Assembly (NCBI RefSeq): GCF_000732535.1
Contig: NZ_APNK01000001.1
Coordinates: 306,440-370,439, forward strand
Direction of reading: 5' to 3'
Length of the DNA stretch: 64,000 bases
From: Salinisphaera hydrothermalis C41B8
GTDB taxonomy: Bacteria > Pseudomonadota > Gammaproteobacteria > Nevskiales > Salinisphaeraceae
A program made the position numbers and the translations under genes. Below, piece by piece: positions 55,984 through 64,000 of this stretch. The first letter of the stretch is position 1. Every line of letters starts with the position of its first letter. The notes under the pieces are model-generated. The model worked only from the letters and a program-made list of their open reading frames with translations, made no database searches and was not told the origin of the DNA.

Positions 55984-57105
55984 TCAGTGTTCGCGCGGTG
56001 GCGCCGAACTGGATGCATTGGGTTGTGTCTGATCCTGGTATTCCCGCTGCCAGCGTCGCAGGAAAGTGCGTCGTTTCTGCGGGTCGGAGATCGCCATCAA
56101 CCCGGCATCGATGGGGATCGGGAACAGATGGTCGCCTACTTCGGCGCGTAATCGCCACGCGCTGTAAGGACCACTCACGTCCTTGCGGCGGCTGAACAAT
56201 GGCGTGTCATTGGCCAGAATCTTCTGGCCGGCATGGCTGAGCAGAAAATCGACGAATTGCACCGCGGCGTGGAGATGGCGCGCTTGACGATGTACGAATA
56301 CCATCCGGCTCAACACTAACGTGTAGTCACGCGGGAACCGCACCACGATCTCCGGATGTGTCTTCGCCCAGCGCAGCGCGTAGGAACCGATCAGATTGTA
56401 GGCGAATACGAAGCGCCCGCTGGATAGCCCCTCAAGCATCGTCCGAGTGGTGCCGACCTGCACGGCCTGAGCCTTGCCCATCGCCGAAACCAGTTGCCAG
56501 AAACGGGCGGTATAGCCGGCATCGGCCTGGTAGAGCGCGTAGCCAACGTCACTGCGTGCTGGATCGTAGAGCGCCATATGACCGTTCGCCAGCGGCGAAT
56601 CAGGCACCTGCAGCGCGCGATACAGAGCGCCGTGCGACTGTGGTGGGCTCATTCGGTTTGCCAGATCCCGACGATAAGCAAATACGACGGGCTCGAAGGT
56701 GAAACCGAAGACTTCGTCGCGCCATTTTGCGCGGGCGGGCCAAGCGCGTGTTTCGCGGGTCGACAGTGCTTGTGCATAGCCGGCATTCACCTGCGACATC
56801 TGGGATGGCATAGCCGAGCTGATGACTACGTCCGGCGGATTGTCAGAATCGCGGATCCGCCTATTCACTTCCCGAGTCGACAGATCCTGATAGTTCAGGG
56901 AGATACTCGGGTGAGTTGCACTAAAGGCGTCAAGCACCGGCTGAATTGCACTTCGATCGAGTGCTGCGACAACGATCAGCGGTGTACGGGACTTAGAGCT
57001 GGATGCAGGCGTCGCCCTGCCGGTCGCCGATAACCAGGCCAACCCCATAAGCAGAACGGCGCAGGGCAACGCCCATCGAGAGACCCGGTATCGAGTTTTC
57101 CTCAT
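55984..57105 (-). CDS. periplasmic solute-binding protein co-encoded with a TctDE-like system
   Basis: The 373-residue product has a signal peptide (basic MRKTRYRVSR, then a hydrophobic core to about residue 30) and a type 2 periplasmic-binding fold of the iron/thiamine/sulfate ABC class (PLIVVAALDRSAIQPVLDAF, VVISSAMPSQM). No ABC permease or ATPase is nearby. Its ATG overlaps the stop of the sensor kinase gene (ATGA), so it is more likely a ligand-sensing partner of the kinase than a transporter component. GGAG precedes the ATG. By eye the base composition of this gene and its two upstream partners is less GC-rich than the window average. Confidence 0.82.
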   Translation of the reverse strand: MRKTRYRVSRWALPCAVLLMGLAWLSATGRATPASSSKSRTPLIVVAALDRSAIQPVLDAFSATHPSISLNYQDLSTREVNRRIRDSDNPPDVVISSAMPSQMSQVNAGYAQALSTRETRAWPARAKWRDEVFGFTFEPVVFAYRRDLANRMSPPQSHGALYRALQVPDSPLANGHMALYDPARSDVGYALYQADAGYTARFWQLVSAMGKAQAVQVGTTRTMLEGLSSGRFVFAYNLIGSYALRWAKTHPEIVVRFPRDYTLVLSRMVFVHRQARHLHAAVQFVDFLLSHAGQKILANDTPLFSRRKDVSGPYSAWRLRAEVGDHLFPIPIDAGLMAISDPQKRRTFLRRWQREYQDQTQPNASSSAPPREH

Positions 57106-58508
57106 GAGGTGCGCTCCGGCGGCTGACCACTCATCGGCAAGCAAACCGACACAAGCAGCCCTCCACCGTCACGGTTGCTGATGTGCAGACGGCCCTGATG
57201 TCGATCGATGACCGAGCGTACGATGGCCAACCCGAGCCCCGAGCCATGTTCGTCAGTACGACCTGCCCGCTCGAAGGGCTGGCCGAGCCGAGCGATGAGG
57301 GCCTCGTCGACACCGGGCCCGTCGTCCTCGACACTCAGTTCGACGTTCTGCCCCCGCCGGCGGACGCCGACGGTGATGGCGCAACCCGCGGGTGTGTACC
57401 GCAGGGCGTTGTCGATGAGATTGCCAATCAACTCGCGTAGCGCCCAAGCTTCCCCCTTGACCGGACCCGTGGCGCGGTCAAAAGCTGCGAAGCCCAGATC
57501 GTGTCGGAACGCAGACGGCGCATCAGCCCATTCACGCGTGCAGTCCGCCGCCAGTGCAACCAGGTCGATCGATGCCGGGGGGCTTGATGGCACATGGCGC
57601 AACCGAGTGAAATTAAGTAACTGCCGGGCCAGCCGGCTCGTGCGATCCGCCGAGCCGTGGATCTGCTGTAACGCCCGGTGCCAGGCAGCCGGATGCGATT
57701 CTTTCAGTGCCAATTCACTGGCATTCTGCAGCCCCGCCAGCGGTGTCTTGAGTTGATGACTGGCGTCCGCGACAAAACGCAGTAGTTGGGCGCGCGCATT
57801 TCGCTGGCGGGTCAGCAGGTCATCGAGTGTCTTGGCCAATTCGCTGAGCTCGCCGGGTACGCGCGCGCTCAACGGCGTCACATCGTCGGCCGCTCGAGTT
57901 CGCAGTTGATCGCGCAGGCGATGCAGGGGCCTCAATGCGCTGCGGATGGCGAGCCCGCCGAACAACGCAGCGCCCATCAGAAATACGATAAATCGGATCA
58001 GCGCCGGCATGAATAGGTGATTGGCCAATGTACGGCGACCGGCGTTGGTATGGCCAACCCATATTTGCAATGACTCGTTGGATGACCAGCCAGCCAGCTC
58101 GAAGCTTTGTCCATGCAGACGCCAACTGACATTCTCGAAAGAGGTATCCAGATAAACCGAACTCTGCCGCGCACTTTTCTGCCACGCGGGTTTGATCGGC
58201 AGCGCGAGATTACCCCCTAACCGGCGGCCGTCTTGAGTAAACACACTGTAGAACACGCGTTCCTGATGCTCGCCGGCGAGAATACGCAGTGCGGCGGCCG
58301 GTATCGACACCACCGGCTGGTCGTCACGCCAGCGGATACCGTCGGCAATGGTCAGGGCCGCGGCTCGGAGCTGCGCGTCATAGTCACGATTGGCCTCGGC
58401 ATGAGCGTTGATCCAGGCGTCGACCAACAACAATGTGCCAAGCAAGGTGGCGCCCAACAGCAACCAGCCGGCTAAACGCGATCGCAGACTGCGAGTGATC
58501 TCGACCAT
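57102..58508 (-). CDS. TctE-like sensor histidine kinase
   Basis: The 468-residue kinase has an N-terminal membrane helix (about 12-32), a periplasmic sensor domain (33-165, of the TctE N-terminal type), a second helix (about 168-190), a HAMP-like linker, the phosphoacceptor His251 in ADASHQLKTPLAGL, and the ATP boxes NLIDNALRYTPAG, DDGPGV and GSGLGLAIVRSVIDRHQG. TctE kinases control tricarboxylate uptake genes. It lies eight bases after the response regulator gene and overlaps the binding-protein gene. Confidence 0.92.
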   Translation of the reverse strand: MVEITRSLRSRLAGWLLLGATLLGTLLLVDAWINAHAEANRDYDAQLRAAALTIADGIRWRDDQPVVSIPAAALRILAGEHQERVFYSVFTQDGRRLGGNLALPIKPAWQKSARQSSVYLDTSFENVSWRLHGQSFELAGWSSNESLQIWVGHTNAGRRTLANHLFMPALIRFIVFLMGAALFGGLAIRSALRPLHRLRDQLRTRAADDVTPLSARVPGELSELAKTLDDLLTRQRNARAQLLRFVADASHQLKTPLAGLQNASELALKESHPAAWHRALQQIHGSADRTSRLARQLLNFTRLRHVPSSPPASIDLVALAADCTREWADAPSAFRHDLGFAAFDRATGPVKGEAWALRELIGNLIDNALRYTPAGCAITVGVRRRGQNVELSVEDDGPGVDEALIARLGQPFERAGRTDEHGSGLGLAIVRSVIDRHQGRLHISNRDGGGLLVSVCLPMSGQPPERTS

Positions 58509-58515
58509 CGCGGAA

Positions 58516-59193
58516 TTAGTTCATGGGGCTGGAGTCGCGTTCGATTCGATAGCCAAGACCGCGCAGCGTACGAATCGCCACACCGCTACCAGCCAGCCGT
58601 TTGCGCAGACGGCTAATATAGACTTCCAGGGCATTCGGGCCGACTTCATCAAAACCGAACAGGCGTCGTTCCAATGTTTCGCGCGGCACGGTGCGCTCGG
58701 CATACAAAAGCAGGCCTTCGAGTAGCCGTAGCTCGCGCCGCGGGAGTTCGAGTAACTCATCGTTAACGCTGGCGGTGCCGTGTACAGAGTCGACGCTGAT
58801 GACGCCGAGGCTAAGTCGGTTATCCAGGCGTTGCTGACTGCGCCGCAGCAGCGCGCGCACGCGAGCTTCCAATTCGGCTAGCGAGAACGGCTTAGCCAGA
58901 TAATCATCGGCGCCCAGATCCAACCCGCGCACCCGGTCGTCGATATCGTCGCGCGAGGTGAGAATAAGCACAGGAGTCGTCTCACCGGCGCTGCGGCGAG
59001 CAGCCAATAGATCTAGACCGCAGCCGTCGGGCAATCCCAGATCCAGCAGCCATAGATCAAAGTGGTCACGGGCCAGCGCATTGCTGGCTGCCGCATATGT
59101 CGCGACTACATCGACGGTATTGCCGATCGCGGTAAGTGCGGCGTACACCGACTGTGCGATCAGTCGGTCATCCTCGATCAACAGCAGGCGCAT
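58516..59193 (-). CDS. TctD-like OmpR-family response regulator
   Basis: The 225-residue regulator has a receiver domain (acidic pair in LLIEDDR, phosphoacceptor Asp51 in LLDLGLPDGCG, Lys in YLAKPFSLAEL) and an OmpR-type winged helix with LPRRELRLLEGLLLYAERTVPRE and LEVYISRLRKRLAGS. First gene of the regulator-kinase-binding protein operon. It is divergent from the TRAP transporter genes across a 475-base gap, which is the natural place for its target sites. Confidence 0.92.
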   Translation of the reverse strand: MRLLLIEDDRLIAQSVYAALTAIGNTVDVVATYAAASNALARDHFDLWLLDLGLPDGCGLDLLAARRSAGETTPVLILTSRDDIDDRVRGLDLGADDYLAKPFSLAELEARVRALLRRSQQRLDNRLSLGVISVDSVHGTASVNDELLELPRRELRLLEGLLLYAERTVPRETLERRLFGFDEVGPNALEVYISRLRKRLAGSGVAIRTLRGLGYRIERDSSPMN

Positions 59194-59668
59194 ACGACTA
59201 AAGTTTGCGCGCCGACAGCGTGGATGACAGGTTGATGACAGCTTGTACGCCTAGCATAAAGACAGTCCAGAAAGGCTTTAAAACGTATTAACCGAGGATG
59301 ATCGACAACGAAAACCGCAGACTTGCGCAACTTACAAGATAGCAGGTCGCCTATAGTTGTAATACAGACGCGGATTATCGATGCACGTGGCAATTCGCAG
59401 TTCAGGCGGGCTGCAATAGTAAGAACAGCATCCACACCATGCGCACGGCTCCGACGTAGCGCCTGGGATGTAGCTGAGGATCGAAGCTGTATTGCAACAA
59501 TCAAAAGCCATGTATTTGAATAATCACTTCGGTAGATAACAGCGGAATTTCAATAACAATTATTGATAATGGCTTTGGAAAATAACAGTAAGTAGAAGCG
59601 CGATATAAAAGTAATAAGCGGCGAAACCGTCGTTTATGCAACATCGACCAAACAAAGGGAGAACTATA
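59194..59668. other. 475-base AT-richer control region between tctD-like and TRAP operons
   Basis: No gene is apparent. The composition is clearly AT-richer than the flanks. The sequence includes a dyad CAATAA-CAA-TTATTG at 59551-59565 and a TATAAA at 59604-59609 that could be the -10 of the TRAP operon, though no good -35 lies at the right distance, as expected for an activator-dependent promoter. Confidence 0.6.
59551..59565. promoter_or_regulatory. inverted repeat upstream of the TRAP transporter operon
   Basis: CAATAA and TTATTG are separated by three bases, about 40 bases before the putative TATAAA element and 105 bases before the DctP-type start. Candidate binding site for the TctD-like regulator. 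Inference from position only. Confidence 0.4.
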
Positions 59669-60685
59669 GTGCGGGGAAAGAAATTAAGTGCGGCTGTGCT
59701 CACAGCCGTGATCAGCGGCGCCGCTCTTGCTGCAACCAGCCATACCGCTAGCGCCGCGGACCTGACCGTGCGCCTGGCCTGGTACATGCCGCCGAATACC
59801 GCGGTGGCCGATCAGGGCCAGGAGATCGCGGACAAGATCAAGTCGATGAGCCACGGCAGCATCGACGTCCAGACCTTCCCGTCCGGTTCCTTACTCAAGG
59901 AGTCGAACATCGGTCAGGGCGTGGCCAACAACACGGCCAATATGGTCATCAGCGGCATGCACTGGTGGTCCAATCAGGCGCCGGCCCTGCAATGGGACAC
60001 CATTCCGTTTCTGGTCGACGATGCCTCGAGCCTGCTCAAGAAACTGCACGGCCCGCTCGGTCAGGACGTCAATCACGAGCTGAACCGCTTCGGCACGCAG
60101 GTCATCGGCTGGAGCTTCTACGGCTACGCGCTGAGCTACATCAATAACAAGCACCCGGTGAAGGTTCCCTCCGATCTCAAGGGCCTGAAGCTGCGCTCCG
60201 AGGGCAAGCTGTCGGCGCAATTCCTGAAATCTCAGGGCGCGACGCCGGTGGCGATGGATTCCAGCGAGGTCTATACCGCCATGCAGCGCGGCACGCTGGA
60301 CGGCGGTGTCTCGGGCCTGTCGTCGATCGTTTCACGCAAGTGGTATGAAGTCGGTAAATATGTCACCGCGATTCACTATGCGCCGCTGGTCTACCCGGTC
60401 CAGGTGAACCGCCAGTGGTGGATGAGCCTCAAGCCGGAGCAGCGCGATCTGATCAAGAAGGCCGTGGCCAGCACCGAAGGCGACGCCGTGGCGGCGATCG
60501 AGAAAGAGTTCAAGCACGATATCGCCCTGATGAAGAAAAACGGCAATCAGGTCTATCGCCCGACCAATGCCCAGCTCAAGACCTGGCAGGAAGCGACCCA
60601 GGCCCAGGCGCGTAAGAACTATCTCAAGGACGCGGGCGCCAAGGGCAAGAAGATCCTGCACGACATCGACGCGTCGTCGAAGTAG
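59669..60685 (+). CDS. TRAP transporter periplasmic substrate-binding subunit (DctP type)
   Basis: The 338-residue protein has a signal peptide ending near ATSHTASA-ADLTVRLAW and the DctP fold, with the substrate arginine region KLRSEGKLSAQFLKSQGATPVAMDSSEVYTAMQRGTLDGG, in which the conserved arginine pairs with a carboxylate. It delivers an organic acid to the QM permease. GTG at 59669 follows GGGAG by seven bases; an ATG at 59636 would put 11 polar residues before the signal peptide. Substrate not determined; a di- or tricarboxylate is likely given the neighbours. Confidence 0.9.
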   Translation: MRGKKLSAAVLTAVISGAALAATSHTASAADLTVRLAWYMPPNTAVADQGQEIADKIKSMSHGSIDVQTFPSGSLLKESNIGQGVANNTANMVISGMHWWSNQAPALQWDTIPFLVDDASSLLKKLHGPLGQDVNHELNRFGTQVIGWSFYGYALSYINNKHPVKVPSDLKGLKLRSEGKLSAQFLKSQGATPVAMDSSEVYTAMQRGTLDGGVSGLSSIVSRKWYEVGKYVTAIHYAPLVYPVQVNRQWWMSLKPEQRDLIKKAVASTEGDAVAAIEKEFKHDIALMKKNGNQVYRPTNAQLKTWQEATQAQARKNYLKDAGAKGKKILHDIDASSK

Positions 60686-60700
60686 CCCCGGGATCGAATC

Positions 60701-61261
60701 ATGAGCAGCGAGCGTTCCTCTCTCTCGCATGCCGGCAGCACGCGGCGCCCGGCCCTGGCCGGGGCCGCCGCCGTGTTCGGCTGGGTCGGCGTTGCGGCCG
60801 GCGTCATAGCGGCCGCGATCACGCTAACGCTGACAGCCTCGGTGCTGCTCGGTATTACTCTGCGTTCGATGTCGATCGACAATTCCTGGACCTATGACCT
60901 GGATAATTTCGCCCTGATCTGGCTCGCCTTTGTCGGCGCGGCCTATACGGGCTATCGCGGCTCGCACGTCACCTCGGGCATTTCGCTCGAGCATCTGTTC
61001 GGCCGCGGCGCGATCGTGCTGGCACTTCTGCGCTTCGTGCTCGTGGCCGGTTTTCTCGCGGTGTTCGTTTATTCCGGATGGACGCAATTCCATAGCAGCT
61101 GGATGTTCAACGAGAAGACCCTGGATATCGCCCAGTGGCCAGTCTGGGTGGCCAAGCTCGCCCTGCCGGTCGGCGGCGCGGCTTGGCTGGCGGCCGAGAT
61201 CCACAAGCTGTTGGCACTGCTCGCCGGCAGCGCGCCCGCGAGTACCGAACCCGCCGATTGA
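60701..61261 (+). CDS. TRAP transporter small permease subunit (DctQ type)
   Basis: The 186-residue protein has four membrane segments with the family segment DNFALIWLAFVGAAYTGYRGSHVTSGI, in which the histidine after GYRGS matches the usual DctQ motif. It begins 15 bases after the binding-protein gene. A 12-bp perfect inverted repeat covers its stop codon. Confidence 0.88.
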   Translation: MSSERSSLSHAGSTRRPALAGAAAVFGWVGVAAGVIAAAITLTLTASVLLGITLRSMSIDNSWTYDLDNFALIWLAFVGAAYTGYRGSHVTSGISLEHLFGRGAIVLALLRFVLVAGFLAVFVYSGWTQFHSSWMFNEKTLDIAQWPVWVAKLALPVGGAAWLAAEIHKLLALLAGSAPASTEPAD

Positions 61262-61272
61262 TCGGCGGGTTC
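61247..61272 (+). repeat. 12-bp perfect inverted repeat over the DctQ stop codon
   Basis: GAACCCGCCGAT (61247-61258) and ATCGGCGGGTTC (61261-61272) flank TG, so the stop codon TGA lies at the centre. As RNA it gives a very stable hairpin within an operon, 57 bases before the DctM-type start. A run of seven T follows about 20 bases later, too far for standard termination. A role in mRNA processing or in setting the Q:M ratio is possible. Confidence 0.6.
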
Positions 61273-61328
61273 GTCCCGCACAGCCAACCTCTCTTTTTTT
61301 CACTTCCGCGTTTTTCCGGTAGCCGACT

Positions 61329-62642
61329 ATGCATTTCATCCTGATGCTCGTGGCCTTGTTCGCCTTGCTGATCCTGGGCGTGCCGATCGCGATCGCCCTG
61401 CTGATCAGCGGCGTGCTCGGCTACATGCTCACGATCGGCATCGATCCGGGCATGAACGCCCTGGCCCAGATCTCGTACTCGGACGTGAACTCGTTCGTGA
61501 TCATCGCGATCCCGCTGTATATCTTCATGGGCCAGATCATGCTCAAGGGCGAGGCCGGGCGGGATCTGTTCGATTTCGCCCAGCGCATGACCCGACGTCT
61601 GCCCGGCGGGCTGGTGATCGCCGCCATTCTGGCGAGCGCGATCTTCGCTGCTATTTCCGGCTCGTCCACCGCCACCGCCGCCACCATCGGCTCGATCAGC
61701 ATTCCCGAGATGATCAAGCGCGGCTACGACAAACGCATGGCCGCGGGCGCCGTTGCCGTGGCCGGTAGCCTCGGCATCCTGATCCCGCCGAGTATTTCTC
61801 TGATTCTCTACTCGCTGGTCACCGGCGCCTCGGTAGGCAAGCTGTTCCTGGCCGGCATTCTGCCGGGCCTGATGCTGGCGCTGTTGTTTGCGGTCTACAC
61901 CGTTGCGCGCACCGCCGGCGGCTCGTTCGCCCCGGCCGCCAGTCCGACGGCGCCGGCGGCGCGCGGCGCCGAGACCGGCGACGAAATCCCGCCGCTCACT
62001 CTCGGCATGCTGGGCAGCCTCGCCATGATCGTCGTGGTGCTCGGCAGTATCTATGCCGGGCTGGCCACGCCGACCGAAGCCGCCGCGATCGGCGTCGCCT
62101 ATGCGCTGGTCCTGACCTTTGGGGTCAAGCGCACGCTGGGCGCCCGGCTGCTCGGGCTGGCCACGCTCGACAGTGTAAAAACCAGCGCGATGATTCTCAT
62201 GCTGATCGCCGGGGCCTCGGTGTTCGGCAATACGCTGTCGCTGCTGCGCGTGCCGCAGGACGTGGCGAGCTGGCTGGACAGCCTGCAGCTCGCCCAGTGG
62301 CAGTTCCTGATCGCGATCAACGTGCTGTATCTCGTGCTCGGCATGTTCATGGATGCCTCGGCGGCGATCCTGGTGACGGTGCCGATTCTGTTGCCGGCAC
62401 TGCAGGCGCTGAACATCGACCTGATCTGGTTCGGCGTGATTCTGGTCATCAACATGGAAATCGGCGCCGTGACACCGCCGGTCGGCATGAACCTGTTCGT
62501 GGTGCAATCGCTGTCCGATGACTACACGATCACCGACGTGCTGCGCGGTTCGCTGCCGTACGCCCTGATGGGGCTGGTCGGCCTGGCGCTGGTGATCATC
62601 TTCCCCCAGATCGCGCTCTGGCTGCCCTCGCTGACGCATTAG
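61329..62642 (+). CDS. TRAP transporter large permease subunit (DctM type)
   Basis: The 437-residue membrane protein has about 12 segments with DctM landmarks: VPIAIALLISGVLGY at the N-terminus, SGSSTATAATIGSISIPEM, GSLGILIPPSISLILYSLVTGASVGKLF and GAVTPPVGMNLFVV near the C-terminus. It forms the Na+-coupled channel of the transporter with the Q subunit. Confidence 0.95.
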   Translation: MHFILMLVALFALLILGVPIAIALLISGVLGYMLTIGIDPGMNALAQISYSDVNSFVIIAIPLYIFMGQIMLKGEAGRDLFDFAQRMTRRLPGGLVIAAILASAIFAAISGSSTATAATIGSISIPEMIKRGYDKRMAAGAVAVAGSLGILIPPSISLILYSLVTGASVGKLFLAGILPGLMLALLFAVYTVARTAGGSFAPAASPTAPAARGAETGDEIPPLTLGMLGSLAMIVVVLGSIYAGLATPTEAAAIGVAYALVLTFGVKRTLGARLLGLATLDSVKTSAMILMLIAGASVFGNTLSLLRVPQDVASWLDSLQLAQWQFLIAINVLYLVLGMFMDASAAILVTVPILLPALQALNIDLIWFGVILVINMEIGAVTPPVGMNLFVVQSLSDDYTITDVLRGSLPYALMGLVGLALVIIFPQIALWLPSLTH

Positions 62643-62645
62643 AGC

Positions 62646-63698
62646 GTGAGCCAAACCAGACGACTCGCCGGGCTGCGCGCGCACGCCGCGGCCCTGGCCT
62701 CGGCCACGGCCGGCGGTGGCGTGTTCGCCCTCGCCCATCTGCCCATGCCATGGCTGCTGGGCGCGATCACCGGCACCGCTATCGCCGTGATGAGCGGCGT
62801 GACCGCCACCATCCCGAAATGGCTGCGCAACGTCGTGCTGGTCGTGCTCGGGCTGATGATCGGCGCCACGCTGCAGCCGGCCATTCTCACCCATCTCGTC
62901 CGCTGGCCGGTCTCGCTGGCCGCCGTGGTGGTCTATGTCGGCGTGGTGACCACGGCGCAGTATCTGTACTTCCGGCGCGTGGGCGGCTACGACGCGCCCA
63001 CCGCTTATTTCTCCGCCGCACCCGGCGGCTTCATGGCGATGACTGTCATTGGCGGCGAATACGGCGGCGCCGAGCGCGTAATCGCGTTGATGCACGCCGT
63101 GCGTATCGTGCTGGTGGTTTTTGCCCTGGTACTCGGCTTCCATCTGTTAGTCGGCCATGGCGCGGGCTCCGCCCACCGCTATGTCACGCTCGCCGATGTC
63201 TCGCTGCGCCACTGGGGCGTGCTGGTGGCGGTCGGCCTGGTGGGCGCCGCGGCATCGAAGGTGCTACGCCTGCCCGGCGCCATCATGATCGGGCCGCTGC
63301 TCGCCATGGGCCTGGTACAGATTACCGGGCTGACCAACGTACACGTACCCAGCGCGCCGATTCTTGTGGCGGAAGTCGTGCTCGGCAGTTCCATCGGCGC
63401 CCAGTTCGCCGGTGCCAGCCTGGCCGAAGTCCGCCGCGGGCTGGCCCTGTCGGTAAGCGCGACCCTGGTGATGCTGCTGGTCTCGGCCGGCTTCGCCTTC
63501 GGCCTGCGCGCCTTGACCGGGCTCGATCTGGAAGCCCTGTTTCTGGCCTTTTCGCCGGGCGGCATGTCCGGCATCTCGTTGATCGCGCTGGCGCTCGGTA
63601 TCGAGCCCGCCTTCGTGACCGTGCACAACATGCTGCGCGTGCTGATCATCCTGATCGCCGGCCCGGCCGTGTTCTCGGCGCGGCGACGGCGCGCCTAA
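62646..63698 (+). CDS. AbrB-family (PF05145) membrane protein
   Basis: The 350-residue hydrophobic protein has two repeated halves, LPMPWLLGAITGTAIAVMSG and LRLPGAIMIGPLLAMGLVQITG, and SAAPGGFMAMTVIGGEYGG and AFSPGGMSGISLIALALGIEPAFV, typical of the AbrB/AimA-type family. Despite the name these are transporters or membrane regulators, not DNA-binding proteins. It uses GTG at 62646, three bases past the DctM stop, so it belongs to the TRAP operon. Members of this family commonly accompany TRAP or TctABC transporters. Confidence 0.85.
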   Translation: MSQTRRLAGLRAHAAALASATAGGGVFALAHLPMPWLLGAITGTAIAVMSGVTATIPKWLRNVVLVVLGLMIGATLQPAILTHLVRWPVSLAAVVVYVGVVTTAQYLYFRRVGGYDAPTAYFSAAPGGFMAMTVIGGEYGGAERVIALMHAVRIVLVVFALVLGFHLLVGHGAGSAHRYVTLADVSLRHWGVLVAVGLVGAAASKVLRLPGAIMIGPLLAMGLVQITGLTNVHVPSAPILVAEVVLGSSIGAQFAGASLAEVRRGLALSVSATLVMLLVSAGFAFGLRALTGLDLEALFLAFSPGGMSGISLIALALGIEPAFVTVHNMLRVLIILIAGPAVFSARRRRA

Positions 63699-64000
63699 TC
63701 AAGTCAGGCCATAAATAGACGCAAAAAGCGCAAATTACTAAAGGGTCAGAGACGCCGGCCTGGTTGCCTCTTGTTTGTGTTTCCTTGCGTTCCTTGGCGG
63801 ACTACTTTTTTAATTACCGCGTCGAGCTGTGACCGCCTAAGTTGGGTCGCCCGATACCCGGAGGCGATGCCGACTCCCCCAGAAGCAGTCATCTTCATTT
63901 GCGCCTTTGGCGTTCATTGGCGGACGGATTTCCCCGCCGCGCATAAAAAAAGGTTCTTCGCAGATAAGCGTGAAAGGCGGCGGTGACCGCATGGCTTAAG
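63699..64000. other. gene-free right end of the window
   Basis: No coding region is supported. The stretch carries the second type of short periodic repeat (TTGCGTTCC-like units, listed separately) and reaches the window edge, so a gene beyond it cannot be excluded. Confidence 0.55.
63719..63913. repeat. inverted TTTGCG-type periodic repeat element
   Basis: ACGCAAAAAGCGCAAAT (63719-63735) is the reverse complement, with two mismatches in 17, of ATTTGCGCCTTTGGCGT (63897-63913). Between them lies a similar unit series TTTGTGTTTCCTTGCGTTCC up to TTGGCGGAC (63773-63801), and TTCATTGGCGGAC recurs at 63913-63924. As with the 13.4-kb elements, short units at about 9-base spacing stand in opposite orientation at the two ends. 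Confidence 0.6.

Noticed and set aside
61107..63143. 678-codon minus-strand frame opposite the TRAP permease genes
   Set aside because: Gln, His, Gly and Arg-rich mirror of membrane-protein codons. The plus-strand TRAP genes are unambiguous.

Overview
The window is GC-rich throughout and contains only chromosomal-type genes. There is no rRNA, tRNA, CRISPR array, transposase, integrase or phage gene that I can see. The gene families (PutA, GlcDEF, TcuAB, TRAP transporter, OlsB, OpgH, ectoine synthase, a sucrose-phosphate-synthase-like enzyme) point to a heterotrophic, halotolerant proteobacterium. A gammaproteobacterium of the Salinisphaera kind is my best guess, but this rests on gene content and base composition, not on a search.

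Layout. (1) 0.1-13.4 kb is amino-acid and peptide catabolism: an APC permease and a DmpA-type aminopeptidase with a divergent RpiR regulator; an AraC regulator divergent from a PutA that lacks the DNA-binding domain; then a minus-strand set of omega-aminotransferase, alanine dehydrogenase and methylmalonate/malonate-semialdehyde dehydrogenase with a divergent LysR regulator. This set reads as a closed beta-alanine:pyruvate cycle. (2) 13.4-13.8 kb holds two copies of a non-coding repeat built on CGCAGAT/ATCTGCG units. (3) 13.8-17.7 kb is glycolate oxidase, transcribed glcD-glcE-glcF, with a recognisable sigma-70 promoter. (4) 18.0-25.4 kb is a block of general-stress-type genes: DUF892 ferritin-like protein, SDR, an OBAP/DUF1264 protein, DUF2267, a receiver-only protein, NDH-2-like oxidoreductase, Zn alcohol dehydrogenase and metallothionein. 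(5) 25.4-34.7 kb is a glycosyltransferase region with a fused sucrose-phosphate synthase/phosphatase and a tightly overlapping run of GT2, acyl-CoA-dehydrogenase-like, PIG-L deacetylase, methyltransferase and YetF genes. (6) 34.8-43.7 kb returns to stress and membrane functions: AI-2E exporter family, DUF7218, K+ channel, large catalase, a FixL/FixJ-like pair and a pyruvate-oxidase-like ThDP enzyme. (7) 43.8-46.9 kb couples an amidase, a PSD-family decarboxylase and a solitary ectoine synthase.

(8) 47.0-51.2 kb is envelope chemistry: OpgH, a PmtA-like methyltransferase, OlsB and UppP. (9) 51.3-63.7 kb is carboxylate metabolism: nitronate monooxygenase, tcuAB with a GntR/FCD regulator and a clear promoter-operator, a three-gene sensory operon (periplasmic binding protein, TctE-like kinase, TctD-like regulator), and a divergent TRAP transporter followed by an AbrB-family membrane protein. 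A second kind of periodic repeat closes the window.

The two least explained units are the GT2/acyl-CoA-dehydrogenase/PIG-L/methyltransferase operon and the amidase/PSD-decarboxylase/orphan-EctC operon. Each looks like a compact pathway for an unidentified small molecule or envelope glycoconjugate.
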